This document shows, one piece after another, positions 54,202 through 64,000 of a stretch of DNA of 64,000 nt. Made by a program: the position numbers and the translations under genes. The notes beneath the pieces were generated by a model. That model saw nothing but the letters and a program-made list of their open reading frames with translations, was not told the DNA's origin and did not search any database. Source of the stretch: Adiantum capillus-veneris (lineage: Eukaryota > Streptophyta > Polypodiopsida > Polypodiales > Pteridaceae). Position 1 is the stretch's first letter. Every line of letters starts with the position of its first letter. Location of the stretch: the NCBI GenBank assembly GCA_014529385.2, contig CM043959.1:16741309-16805308 (forward strand), given 5' to 3'.

Positions 54202-54949
54202 CTACATGTGAATGGGGCTTCGCATTGTGTTTGGTGTATATGCAGCCCTTGGGTTCCAAGTTGGGTACGATGTTGTGCCATGTGGTGGCCCAAAGTTCAT
54301 ATGTGTGGCCCTGGGCATAGTAGACATCACATGTGACATGCTAACACTAGCCGGTATAGTCCTATTGAAATAAGATCTTGGATGTTGTGGTTGTGAAGCA
54401 TAAGTTGTTGAAACAATGGGAGGGGTAGGAGCTATATGATTACAAGGACCTATAGGTGCATATGATTGATACACACTTCTAGGTATTTTTGCAGGCATTG
54501 GGCTACCATGTAGTGGTGCTTTAATAACAAATGAGGTCCATGGCATGTTTCTTGTCATGCCCATCATTGGGGTAGGCATGGTAGCCGTGGTGTCATCAAG
54601 AGAAAGATGTGCTAAACTTGGAAAGGTAAAGCTATCACTTGTGGAGTCAAATTGGAATGAGACCCCTGGAAAAACAGCATAGGGAGGATCCATTAGACTT
54701 ACCGAGGGAGTCTCCATTTTTTGATAGAGTTAGTTGCTTATTATTTCTTGTATCCAGGAATCTCATGAGACTTGTTGAAGGCATGTGGAGGATCCCTTTA
54801 TTCTGCCTCTCCAGCTCAATAACCCTATTGATGACGTCACAAACTCTTTGTTGTTGATCCTCTACACTAGTAGCACCCGTTGTGGATTGTAGGACAACTA
54901 ACCAACCCACGTGATAGGTGTGACCTATGTATAGGTCACACCTATACAT
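54202..54949 (-). pseudogene. Element E gag N-terminal Pro/Met-rich region
   Basis: Two overlapping frames: 54949-54647 with VEDQQQRVCDVINRVIELER (helical), and 54717-54202, rich in Pro, Met, Ser and Thr (TMPTPMMGMTRNMPW, SQPQHPRSYFNRTIP, FGPPHGTTSYPTW). It is low-complexity and probably disordered, and precedes the capsid domain. No known motif. Confidence 0.5.
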
Positions 54950-54962
54950 AGGTGTGACCTAT
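54914..54962. repeat. Triple 15-bp alternating inverted repeat
   Basis: ATAGGTGTGACCTAT at 54914-54928, its reverse complement at 54931-54945 and the first form again at 54948-54962, with 2-bp spacers. Each 15-mer is itself a small hairpin (ATAGGT...ACCTAT). Confidence 0.9.
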
Positions 54963-55027
54963 ATAAAGGTCGGTTAGAGTCTCCATTTGAAGTTTATACT
55001 CCCAATTTTTGTTTAGAAATGCTCCAT

Positions 55028-55676
55028 CTAGGATTGATGTGCGAGGGGTGTCTTTGAACTACACGCAATGTGGCTCTCTATGGGTTGACCCTTAGTGGTT
55101 GCTAAGTTAGGAGCACTTGATTGCTCGACTAGCATGGATGTTGACATATGGGCCTTCACCTTAAGCTCTCTCCATTGCTCCGCCTTGTGTAAGCTCTCAA
55201 TTTCCTTTTCCCTCACTACAAGGATATATCGCTCGAACTCTTGCACTTTGTCAAGGCTTCTACCAACAAGTAATATAACCTCAGGGGTGAATAGCTCTGA
55301 AGAGTCAAAGGGTGCAGTGAACGTAGTATTCACATGCACACTCTCTAGGAGTATGGGGTCTACATTGTTCATGAATAGTAAATTTACTTCCCCAACCCAT
55401 TCATTCACATCGTTGGCTCCATTTTCAAAGCAAGTGGCTCTACTAAAAGTATCCTTTAAGAGGCTAAGCACGCTCGGCCCGGATCGTGGGTCCATGTCTT
55501 GGCTTGTCACAGTCAAAGGAAGAGTCACTAGATGCAATATGTGGGTCCTGAGTGGTACTACCTTGGGTTCCCAATGAGGGCCTAGAGCCTAAGGTGAAGA
55601 AATAATGAGTGCTCGTGTACACGGAGACACTCTCTATGTAATCGCCCTCCAACACATGACCAAAGCGTAGGTGCAT
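55028..55676 (-). pseudogene. Element E 5' ORF upstream of gag
   Basis: Two frames (55676-55464 and 55537-55028). The second has DPRSGPSVLSLLKDTFSRAT, NDVNEWVGEVNLLFMNNVDP, EVILLVGRSLDKVQEFERYI and LHKAEQWRELKVKAHMST, a helical protein of about 170 codons without a knuckle. It may be the N-terminal matrix-like part of Gag or a separate ORF before gag. Not recognised. Confidence 0.45.
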
Positions 55677-55699
55677 GTGACCTCAACACTCTAAAAGTG

Positions 55700-56940
55700 T
55701 TGGTGAGTGTCCATGAAGGCAGCTCATCTAGTTTTTTGTTTGTAACCCAAATTTACTCTCTCTTTTTCTTGTCTCAGATTTTTCTACTGTATTATCATGT
55801 GCTGGTACTGATCTTGTACTATTTTGTCTCAAATTTTTGAGCTGGTATTGTATGGTACTAGTAGTACTGATACTGGTACACATACTAGTATTGGTACTGG
55901 TACACACACTAGTACTGGTATTGGACACTCATAGACTAACTCAATCAGCTAAGTGGTCTAACATAGTAAGCTGCACACACAGAGACTGATATTGATACTA
56001 CTATATTGTGGTACTACTTGTACTGGTACTACTGGCACAACCAGCTCACGGATACTGGAACTACTTGTACTAGCCTCCTCCTTTCAGTGTTGTACTGGTA
56101 CTGATAGTGTGGTACTAGTATTGGTATACTGATACTGGTAGCTTTCCTTGTCTTTTTGTATTGGATTTTTGAGCTAGTAGGATATTGTACTAGTACTGGT
56201 ACAATATTGGTACTTGTACTTTACTTTTCTTTACTGCTATACTGGCTCAGAGACGACTGGATCTTGCTATATTGGTACTGGTATTTGCACTGGCTCTGGT
56301 AATACTAGCACTGCTACCACTATTGGTACTAGCATTAGTACTACTAACACTGGTACTGGTCTCAGATTTCAGCATTATATTGATACTACTGGTATCGGAA
56401 ACTTAAACGTTAAACTCAACCAACTCACTGTCTAACACAGCCAAATGTGCACACACATACTTTATTGGTACTGGTATACTATAACTGGTACAACTATACT
56501 GCTAATTGGTACAGGTACTACTTACACTATTGGTAATGGACTTTACTGGCACTGGTACTATACTGGACTTTAATGATTCAATATTGGTAGTAGTACAATA
56601 CAGGTATAGTATTGGTACTGGTACACACATTCAACCAACTCATCGGTACTGGCACTACTGGTACTAGTCTCATATTTTCTTTTTTGTTGTACTGCAGTTA
56701 TTGTACGGTACTAGTACTATTAGTAATGGTACTGATAAGTTTAAAGGGTTTTTTTCTAGTTTATTTATAGTGGTATAGTGGTACTGGTAGTGGTATATTG
56801 GTATACTATTAAGTTTAAATGTTTTTTCCTCCCTTCTGAGCTGGTTTACTGGTATTGTATTACAATGCACCCACACTGGTTCACTGGTATTGTATTACAA
56901 TGCACCCACACTGGTCACACAGTCTAATGCAGCAAACTAC
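55700..56940. repeat. Degenerate TACTGG-rich leader of element E
   Basis: About 1.2 kb between primer site and first ORF, packed with imperfect GGTACTGGTACTAGTACTG-like runs, both as direct and self-complementary copies (AGTACT, GTAC). Segments CACTGGTTCACTGGTATTGTA and a repeat of it near 56870-56910 show local duplication. Short open frames here are Thr/Ser/Gly repeats produced by this composition and are not genes. Confidence 0.85.
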
Positions 56941-57053
56941 ACATGGACAGAACACTCAAACCTTCTCACACAAACTCAGACAACTAGAAATGACAAAAGT
57001 GAATGACTTCATGAGGTAGCAATGAGTGCTCCCCAAGCTTAGTGCAAGGCAAT

Positions 57054-57070
57054 CCCCAACAACGGTGCCA
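57054..57070 (-). promoter_or_regulatory. Degenerate tRNA-Asp primer site of element E
   Basis: Minus strand TGGCACCGTTGTTGGGG, three differences from TGGCGCCGTTGCCGGGG. All three are transitions (one G-to-A, two C-to-T on this strand), as expected from decay of methylated cytosines. It lies four bases inside the LTR. Confidence 0.8.
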
Positions 57071-57074
57071 AAAA

Positions 57075-57293
57075 TGTGTACTTTGTCGTACGTCTCGAAG
57101 GCCCCAGGAACTTGCCTGTGCACTGTGTGCGAGCCTGAAAGGCTGCAAGAACACAACTAGACAAACCAAGCAACATCAAAAAAACAATGGTGTGTCACTC
57201 ACTTCTCAATGCTTTCGTTGTGAAGGATTATATGCTGCAAAGAAAAAGGAGCTTCCATCGATGCTGCGCTCTACCTCCTTGCCGCCGCCGATC
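57075..57293 (-). repeat. 5' LTR of element E, truncated
   Basis: TGTGTACTTTGTCGTACG and following sequence align with 43571-43790 (AGGAACTTGCCTGTGCAC, TCACTTCTCAATGCTT, GCTCTACCTCCTTGCC). Homology stops at about 57293, just where the (CT)n tract begins in the other LTR. Element B sequence follows. Confidence 0.85.
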
Positions 57294-57309
57294 TTGTGCT
57301 ATAATATGG

Positions 57310-57626
57310 CAATTGACTTGATAATCATTTTGATGCTAAGTTTGAAACTAGATGGTAAGTGATACCTAGTCAAGAAGGCTTTCAATTCAAGTCACTACTA
57401 GATCATGGACTTGAATGGTAAAGAGCACTCCAAGAAGGTAAATGGATATCGGCTAAAGTCTTATTTGAGTCGCCTTTTACTAAGGGATCCACCAAAGATC
57501 TGTCAAAGAGAGACTATCTCATGTAAGTTTTGTTGCATGAATCATAAAAATCTTGTCAAGGGACCAAATATCACAGAGGACTTAGAACCACTCTCTTTGG
57601 GAAAGACTCTCTATGATGGTACATGA
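57310..57626 (+). pseudogene. Element B integrase C-terminal end
   Basis: Around 57338 FDAKFETRW matches the strand before the GPY/F module of Gypsy integrases. After a frameshift, KKAFNSSHY and then DLNGKEHSKKVNGYRLKSYL (about 57402-57463) match the usual end of Ty3/Gypsy pol, K-V-N-G-x-R-L-K-x-Y-L. The open frame ends at 57626 shortly before the polypurine tract and LTR. Only this tail of pol is present; element E lies upstream of it. It shows that the LTR at 57653 was originally a 3' LTR. Confidence 0.65.
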
Positions 57627-57639
57627 ATATACCATCATC

Positions 57640-57652
57640 TAGGGGGGGCTAA
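57640..57652 (+). promoter_or_regulatory. Polypurine tract of element B
   Basis: CTAGGGGGGGCTAA directly before the LTR start TGATAGCC. Confidence 0.7.
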
Positions 57653-57749
57653 TGATAGCCATTTTTTGGCTCTCCTAATTTTCCATAGTGAGACACCGCA
57701 GCTAAGAAAAATCACTTTAACACTATGGCTATCCTCACCTATTCATATG

Positions 57750-57853
<104 letters not shown>

Positions 57854-58674
57854 GCGACCTATTATTCCATGGAAAAAACCTCAACTAGCTAGTTATCTTG
57901 TTAGGGGAGACAAAAAATATATAGATAAGTATTACGGCCAAGTTTATACATAATATTTTACCCTAATTTTGAGCTAAATATAATGTGTGTTTATGTAAAT
58001 ATTTTACAAATTTGTGTATATACCTATATTGAAGTGTGGATTTTTACCAAGCATACGTACATCAATTTTTACATTTGACCTTATATAATAATTTTCTATT
58101 TTTCTTGTATATACATGTGTATACTTGTATAGAAATATTGAAATAATATTACCAAAATGGCTATAACTTAACCTTGGTGGAACTCCATCCCCAAAAAAAT
58201 CACAAAAATTAGTTTTATTTGTGTGAGTATATTTTCACTATTGTAATTTTTCCCTTTCTACAATTATTCTCCCTCTTACTCTCATAAATTAAAACATCAA
58301 AAATATTCATCTTTTTATGGTAGCCTCATAATGAGGGATATATTTTTTTAATTTGACTTCTTTTTTATATTTTTCTACCTATATTTTATTTTATTTTCAC
58401 ATGTACATATTTTTAGACCTCTCAATATTTGATTATCTAAGTTGTATTATTCACTTATATCATAAGCTCAGAAATATCTTCACTTATAGACCCACAAAAT
58501 AAAGTCAAGGATGCGTGCATGCATTGTGGAGGGATCACCCTTGGAGGCATTTAAAAGAATCATTCAAAAGGGATCCCACAAAGACTTTGTGCAATTGCAA
58601 AAAGCTCACAGAGAAGACCTTCAATGAAATGAGAATTTGACTTCTCAACCCCTTCTCAGGTAGCCGGCCCACAG

Positions 58675-58827
58675 ATGTCTATGAGTAAAGAAAAGAAAAA
58701 GGCCCGAGATTCTCATGAAGACCCTGCTATTGCTTGTGACGTGGGCCTGTTTGATTTTGATACTGAATCCAAAGCCTCGGATGTTTTCCACCTTCTTGTA
58801 GAGAATTTAACAAACCTATTCCTCTAG
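58675..58827 (+). CDS. Small ORF inside the B LTR, 50 codons
   Basis: MSMSKEKKKARDSHEDPAIA, then CDVGLFDFDTESKASDV and FHLLVENLTNLFL, stop. The start KKKARDSHED resembles HKRIRTSHDH in the ORF within the A LTR, at a similar distance from the LTR end. It follows CTTCTCAGGTAGCC, so it may be a leader peptide. An identical copy is at 60560-60712. No domain recognised. Confidence 0.4.
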   Translation: MSMSKEKKKARDSHEDPAIACDVGLFDFDTESKASDVFHLLVENLTNLFL

Positions 58828-59098
58828 AAGATATAATCTAGGAGCATACAGACTATTTAACCTAGGAAAGAATAGAGTTTCTTAAATGCGTTGAGAAAGG
58901 GAGGGTTATTGCAGCTGGAAAACAATGTGTTCACCTTCTGGATTGTTTTCTAGGTAAGAAGGGATCAAATGCCATTGTCAATGGTAAAGGTCTATTCTTG
59001 GATTTTTCTTGTTTAGAGACTCTAATTTTTATCAGACCTAGAGACCTGTCAAGGATCCCATCCCGATCTTGGTATTGGCGGGTTAGGGATCTCACAAG

Positions 59099-59110
59099 TG
59101 GTATCAGAGC
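59099..59110 (+). promoter_or_regulatory. Primer-binding site of element B
   Basis: TGGTATCAGAGC, the exact plant initiator tRNA-Met site, two bases after CTCACA. Duplicated at 60984-60995. Confidence 0.93.
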
Positions 59111-59217
59111 CTAGGTTTTAGAGCCTGGGTTAGTTTGGAAAAATTTCATACTCTCTGAAAATTAAAAACAAACAAAAAAAATTGGTTAGCTAATCCAAGG
59201 CTTATGCGTTGATAATT

Positions 59218-59346
59218 CAGGAAGATCCTGTGATTGAATATCACAAGTTCCAAGTCTTTGAGCTTATTTATGAGACTGCTTGTCGTTCTCCAAACTATTT
59301 TTTCTAACGGAGCGTGATGGAGCTACTGATGAAAGATAAATGCTAA
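59218..59346 (+). pseudogene. Primer-site-proximal ORF start of element B
   Basis: QEDPVIEYHKFQVFELIYET, then ACRSPNYFF-stop-RSVMELLM-KDKC, stop. It is collinear with the ORF at 2658-2780 in element A (YQKFMIFNIMFEAACK, SIMQLLDE). Sequence switches to fragment F at about 59376, so the rest is gone. Identical copy at 61103-61231. Confidence 0.5.
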
Positions 59347-59639
59347 GGTGCATTCCCTTGTTCGTTGCATAGAGCATACCTTGTAAAAAGATGTTGTCAC
59401 CCTTTGAAGCCACTGATTGGTAATAAGTGAAAACTTTAGCCAATAGTTTTTCACAACCTTAGGTTACTCATCAAGATACAAGGGTGGTAAGGTACTCTCC
59501 CATGAATGAACTTGAATTGTATCATCAAGTAAAGGGAGGTGTTGATTCTTTTGTAGCTTCATGGGCATTGACAATGGTAGGTGGAGGTTGAGTGGAAGCT
59601 TCTACATCAATGGATGAATTACATGAGGAGCTAGGAGTC

Positions 59640-59738
<99 letters not shown>

Positions 59739-60559
59739 GCGACCTATTATTCCATGGAAAAAACCTCAACTAGCTAGTTATCTTGTTAGGGGAGACAAAA
59801 AATATATAGATAAGTATTACGGCCAAGTTTATACATAATATTTTACCCTAATTTTGAGCTAAATATAATGTGTGTTTATGTAAATATTTTACAAATTTGT
59901 GTATATACCTATATTGAAGTGTGGATTTTTACCAAGCATACGTACATCAATTTTTACATTTGACCTTATATAATAATTTTCTATTTTTCTTGTATATACA
60001 TGTGTATACTTGTATAGAAATATTGAAATAATATTACCAAAATGGCTATAACTTAACCTTGGTGGAACTCCATCCCCAAAAAAATCACAAAAATTAGTTT
60101 TATTTGTGTGAGTATATTTTCACTATTGTAATTTTTCCCTTTCTACAATTATTCTCCCTCTTACTCTCATAAATTAAAACATCAAAAATATTCATCTTTT
60201 TATGGTAGCCTCATAATGAGGGATATATTTTTTTAATTTGACTTCTTTTTTATATTTTTCTACCTATATTTTATTTTATTTTCACATGTACATATTTTTA
60301 GACCTCTCAATATTTGATTATCTAAGTTGTATTATTCACTTATATCATAAGCTCAGAAATATCTTCACTTATAGACCCACAAAATAAAGTCAAGGATGCG
60401 TGCATGCATTGTGGAGGGATCACCCTTGGAGGCATTTAAAAGAATCATTCAAAAGGGATCCCACAAAGACTTTGTGCAATTGCAAAAAGCTCACAGAGAA
60501 GACCTTCAATGAAATGAGAATTTGACTTCTCAACCCCTTCTCAGGTAGCCGGCCCACAG

Positions 60560-60712
60560 ATGTCTATGAGTAAAGAAAAGAAAAAGGCCCGAGATTCTCA
60601 TGAAGACCCTGCTATTGCTTGTGACGTGGGCCTGTTTGATTTTGATACTGAATCCAAAGCCTCGGATGTTTTCCACCTTCTTGTAGAGAATTTAACAAAC
60701 CTATTCCTCTAG
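60560..60712 (+). CDS. Second copy of the B LTR small ORF
   Basis: Identical to 58675-58827, produced by the 1885-bp duplication. Confidence 0.4.
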   Translation: MSMSKEKKKARDSHEDPAIACDVGLFDFDTESKASDVFHLLVENLTNLFL

Positions 60713-60983
60713 AAGATATAATCTAGGAGCATACAGACTATTTAACCTAGGAAAGAATAGAGTTTCTTAAATGCGTTGAGAAAGGGAGGGTTATTGCAGC
60801 TGGAAAACAATGTGTTCACCTTCTGGATTGTTTTCTAGGTAAGAAGGGATCAAATGCCATTGTCAATGGTAAAGGTCTATTCTTGGATTTTTCTTGTTTA
60901 GAGACTCTAATTTTTATCAGACCTAGAGACCTGTCAAGGATCCCATCCCGATCTTGGTATTGGCGGGTTAGGGATCTCACAAG

Positions 60984-60995
60984 TGGTATCAGAGC
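60984..60995 (+). promoter_or_regulatory. Second copy of the element B primer site
   Basis: TGGTATCAGAGC, offset 1885 from 59099. Confidence 0.9.
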
Positions 60996-61260
60996 CTAGG
61001 TTTTAGAGCCTGGGTTAGTTTGGAAAAATTTCATACTCTCTGAAAATTAAAAACAAACAAAAAAAATTGGTTAGCTAATCCAAGGCTTATGCGTTGATAA
61101 TTCAGGAAGATCCTGTGATTGAATATCACAAGTTCCAAGTCTTTGAGCTTATTTATGAGACTGCTTGTCGTTCTCCAAACTATTTTTTCTAACGGAGCGT
61201 GATGGAGCTACTGATGAAAGATAAATGCTAAGGTGCATTCCCTTGTTCGTTGCATAGAGC

Positions 61261-62112
61261 ATACCTTGTAAAAAGATGTTGTCACCCTTTGAAGCCACTG
61301 ATTGGTAATAAGTGAAAACTTTAGCCAATAGTTTTTCACAACCTTAGGTTACTCATCAAGATACAAGGGTGGTAAGGTACTCTCCCATGAATGAACTTGA
61401 ATTGTATCATCAAGTAAAGGGAGGTGTTGATTCTTTTGTAGCTTCATGGGCATTGACAATGGTAGGTGGAGGTTGAGTGGAAGCTTCTACATCAATGGAT
61501 GAATTACATGAGGAGCTAGGAGTCATATGTGACTCTCCCCTTCTTGAGCTAGGAGGAAGGAATTGACCTCACTTTGGGACCCAAAATACCCCCAAAAAAG
61601 ATGTGGATTATTCTTTGATCTTTCTCTTCCCATAGTCCTCAATTGGCTTTGGGGTTATAGGATTTGGCTTACATGGTTTTGTAGGTGACAGGAAAGAACA
61701 CAACTTACGTTTAGGTACCCAAATTTGATTATTTCCATCACAGTAGCTCTAGGCTTCTAATAGTTGTTTAGGGACTCAATATGATGAAACCTTGCATTTA
61801 TTAGGTTAGGTGGACAATTTTCTATGAGGTTCATTTTTTAATGAGATTGAAAAGTATGAGTCATTATTGGGACCCATTGATATGTACCCTTGAGTCCATG
61901 GTGTAATATGGTTTGTCTTAGCCATGGAAGTTGAAACTTTAGAGGGTTGTGCCACAAGCAAGGATGTTTTAACTTCTCGGATTTGCAATGTTTTGTTATC
62001 TTGCATTCCCTCAAGAGGTGATAGCTCACATGACATTTCTTGAGTGGTAGGGCTGAGAGTTGGTTTCTATGTTGTGATACTTTCAATCCCCCAATTGATA
62101 GTGCATTGTAGA
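61261..62112 (-). mobile_element. Fragment F: 3' part of an E-like element
   Basis: Collinear with 46195-47090 of element E (GTTGTCACCCTTTGAA, GTGGTAAGGTACTCTCCC, ACAATGGTAGGTGGAGGTTG, TCAATCCCCCAATTGATAGTG). On the minus strand it carries the W(V/I)PK domain: AKTNHITPWTQG and KGTYQWVP near 61870-61920, and DGNNQIWVPKRKLCSFLSPT near 61740-61680. Its first 265 bp are also present in unit 1 (59376-59640). It has stops and frameshifts. No pol remains, and the junction with element B at about 61261 is abrupt. Confidence 0.75.
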
Positions 62113-63403
62113 GATTACGCTCCCACCAATCCAACAAGATACACATAGAGTGTCGATGATGATGAGTCTTGGGATCAAGACAGACGCCAACGAAGATGAT
62201 GTGAAGGTCCTCCCAAGGTGATCAAAATGTCAGCAACAAACACACATACTTATATCCTCTCACACTCAACTTGATTCTCAAATCTCTCCCACTCTTCCTT
62301 CCACACTCTACCCCAATGGCACCTACACACCCGTAGACTACACAAAAAACGCCTCTATCATCCTCATTAAAACACCATAAACATGGAAAATCCTCAATCT
62401 TAAAGTACCAAATCTGATCTCTAAACATCAAATTGACAAGACAAGTGTGTATTTCACTATTCATAGGTGGAGAAGAAGAGAAACATTGCGACAAACGGGT
62501 GTGGGATTGCACACACACCACCATGAATCCTCTTGGATCCCTCGTCAAAGTGATGAATTTTTAGGTCTCACACTTTAGAAACCCCAAACTTGTTTTTCAC
62601 AACATGTGTCGTGATGTGTCAAACATTGGCCAATTTGGACCAAATTTATCTAACATTTGATCATTTTTGAGCTATTTTTGCCTATAAAATGCCATTTTTT
62701 ATGGGGATTTGGGCAAACGATTCCCAAAAATTACCAAAATTTTCATGTTTCTCAAAGCATTTCAAAGCACTCCATTTCAAAATCTATCACTTTCCACACA
62801 TGATGCACGTGATCTGGATAAAATCTGCAAGGATATAGGCAAGGTGCATGGGTGACTACACAGATTACGTTTTTTGCGCATGAGAGAGCATTCTCTATAC
62901 TTCCACTTGTTTTATTGAGACTCAAAAATAGATCTACATCATGTACACGGAATTCTAGAAAACCATGATTCCACGATCAAGGGTCCAACCCCTCAAAGAG
63001 ATATGTACACAATGGTGACCTTGAACATGCATGCTTGAGTATGTACATGGATATACATATGCAAATTCTTTCAACAAGTTGGCAAGCATCCATAAATTTT
63101 TTATTCATTTTCATACTTGCATAAAAAAACTTGTCAACGTGGTGAGACAATATAAAAAGGAAACAAATTGGTCTTAGGCCTCAAGCATGCATATGTGTGG
63201 GAGTCTATAAATTGCTTGCTCAAAATCCTAGAAAAGCCATATTTGATAACTAAGAAAATCAAAGCACTAAATCAAGTCATTAATCAAGTATGGAATGAAT
63301 GACACATGTGGAGAAACCCACATAACACACTACATGATGGGTAAGCAGACTAGTCTCTTAATAGATAGTTGTTAATGCATAACTTGATACCTTTTATGAC
63401 TAA
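62113..63403. other. Unassigned AT-rich DNA
   Basis: A 108-codon minus frame at 62222-62548 (MTRDPRGFMVVCVQSHTRLS start) has no recognised domain and I do not support it as a gene. No repeat family from the window recurs here. Confidence 0.4.
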
Positions 63404-63712
63404 TTGCAACATGTTTTATTTGCCCATGCACCATACTTATTTGATGATTATGGATCTCTTGCACTTTTGAGCAACCAAGTCATAGAAAGGTCACACTACC
63501 AAGCAAAGGTAGCCTATTCAAGAACACGCGGCAAGGTGGTCACAAAGTTGGGAGTAATGCCTTGCATGAAATGTTTAGATGGTTCTACAGATCTCTCACT
63601 AGAGAAAAAAGAGATTAGATCTCATGGAAAGTTGTCTCTTAGGAAAAAAATTATGAAAGTAGTAAGCCAACACCAAAGACAAGGGTATCTAACATCCAAT
63701 GATAGGGTGTGA
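63404..63712 (+). other. Hypothetical ORF, 102 codons
   Basis: MQHVLFAHAPYLFDDYGSLA, then LLSNQVIERSHYQAKVAYSR, TRGKVVTKLGVMPCMKCLDG and a basic end (RKKIMKVVSQHQRQGYL). The S-N-Q-x-x-E-x-S-H-x-x-A-K-x-A-Y-x-R stretch vaguely recalls the C-terminal part of some plant transposase-derived proteins, but I cannot name a family. No promoter, intron or partner is visible. A decayed DNA-transposon remnant is the likeliest reading. Confidence 0.25.
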
Positions 63713-63940
63713 ATATGACACTAGCTAGCTAGTCTGAAGGTGTGGCTCCAAGCGGGGTTCTTGATTATAACCATTACCATACAACACCATAATTCTAAAA
63801 ATTGACATCTTTTTAATGACATTGTCCTTTTATAAGTGAAACGTCACTTTTCAAAATTATTTTTTAAACTTCATTACTTGCTCTTTCTCTCTCTTTCTCT
63901 CATGCTTTTGTGAGCATGCGCACTCTGTGCATCACTGGCC

Positions 63941-64000
63941 ATGGAGCTTGGAGGCAAAGATCTTCTTGCCATCAAGCTAATCAAAGCACAAGAGCTTCCT
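63941..64000 (+). CDS. Possible gene start, open at the window edge
   Basis: GGCC-ATGG-AGCTTGGAGGC is a good plant start context. The frame (MELGGKDLLAIKLIKAQELP) is open for 20 codons to the end of the window and is preceded by a pyrimidine-rich CTCTTTCTCTCTCTTTCTCTC leader at about 63880. It may be the first exon of a host gene, but 60 bp are too few to judge. Confidence 0.25.
   Translation, partial: MELGGKDLLAIKLIKAQELP

Larger units (their letters stand above)
43571..57293 (-). mobile_element. Element E: large Ty3/Gypsy retrotransposon, minus strand
   Basis: About 13.7 kb. The left end is a 622-bp 3' LTR and polypurine tract; the right end is a tRNA-Asp-type primer site and the first 219 bp of the 5' LTR, cut off by element B at about 57293. 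Order on the element strand: repeat-rich leader, gag with several zinc knuckles, protease, RT, RNase H, integrase without chromodomain, then two or three extra ORFs. The primer site, lack of a chromodomain and extra 3' ORFs resemble Athila/Tat elements. Every domain carries stops or frameshifts. The target duplication cannot be checked. Confidence 0.88.

Noticed and set aside
56214-56435. Thr/Ser/Gly-rich frame, and others in 55728-56876
   Set aside because: They come from the TACTGG-rich leader repeat. No start context or domain.

Overview
This window looks like nuclear DNA from a land plant with a large, repeat-rich genome. It carries a chromodomain Ty3/Gypsy element, a Copia element, LTR elements primed by initiator tRNA-Met or tRNA-Asp, a LINE family with an APE-type endonuclease, long (CT)n and (TG)n tracts, and AT-rich non-coding filler. 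Nothing in the sequence fixes the species. I found no convincing intact host gene, no RNA gene and nothing prokaryotic. Almost everything that can be identified is a transposable element, mostly decayed and nested inside others.

Layout. 1-1308 holds a minus-strand retropepsin scrap and unassigned DNA. 1309-13985 is chromovirus A (plus strand: truncated 5' LTR, tRNA-Met primer site, extra ORF, gag, protease, RT, RNase H, integrase, chromodomain, 3.9-kb 3' LTR). Copia element G (4374-6747, minus) sits inside it with a GACAA target duplication. 14201-15065 is a stray piece of the LTR of element B. 16338-18425 is LINE copy L1. LINE copy L2 starts near 18440 and is split twice: by LTR element D (18561-28206, minus, ACTCG target duplication) and by LTR element H (30477-41005, minus, ATAAA target duplication). 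Its last part is at 41011-41334. A third LINE piece, L3, is at 41816-42755. 43571-57293 is the large Ty3/Gypsy element E (minus, tRNA-Asp primer site, gag, protease, RT, RNase H, integrase and two or three extra ORFs). 57310-59346 is element B (integrase tail, polypurine tract, LTR, primer site, ORF start) joined to F, a piece of an E-like element. An 1885-bp stretch across B and F is tandemly duplicated without visible differences. 62113-64000 is mostly unassigned.

How the parts relate. A, B and H share the LTR end CTCACA-AG-TGGTATC (one mutation in H). They also appear to share a small ORF just inside the primer site that is separate from gag. D and E share the tRNA-Asp primer site, the polypurine tract (AGGAAGGGGGG before TGTTAAC) and a 3'-proximal ORF with W(V/I)PK motifs. 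E has RT and integrase; D has none that I can see. D therefore looks like a non-autonomous relative that an E-type element could have mobilised (inference).

The best candidate for something undescribed is element D. Its protein region is built from recurring Y-x-D-x-x-G-x-x-Y peptides, an unusual CX2CX5HX4C knuckle and repeated W(V/I)PK motifs. Its 2.9-kb leader repeats a near-perfect palindrome about every 260-290 bp.
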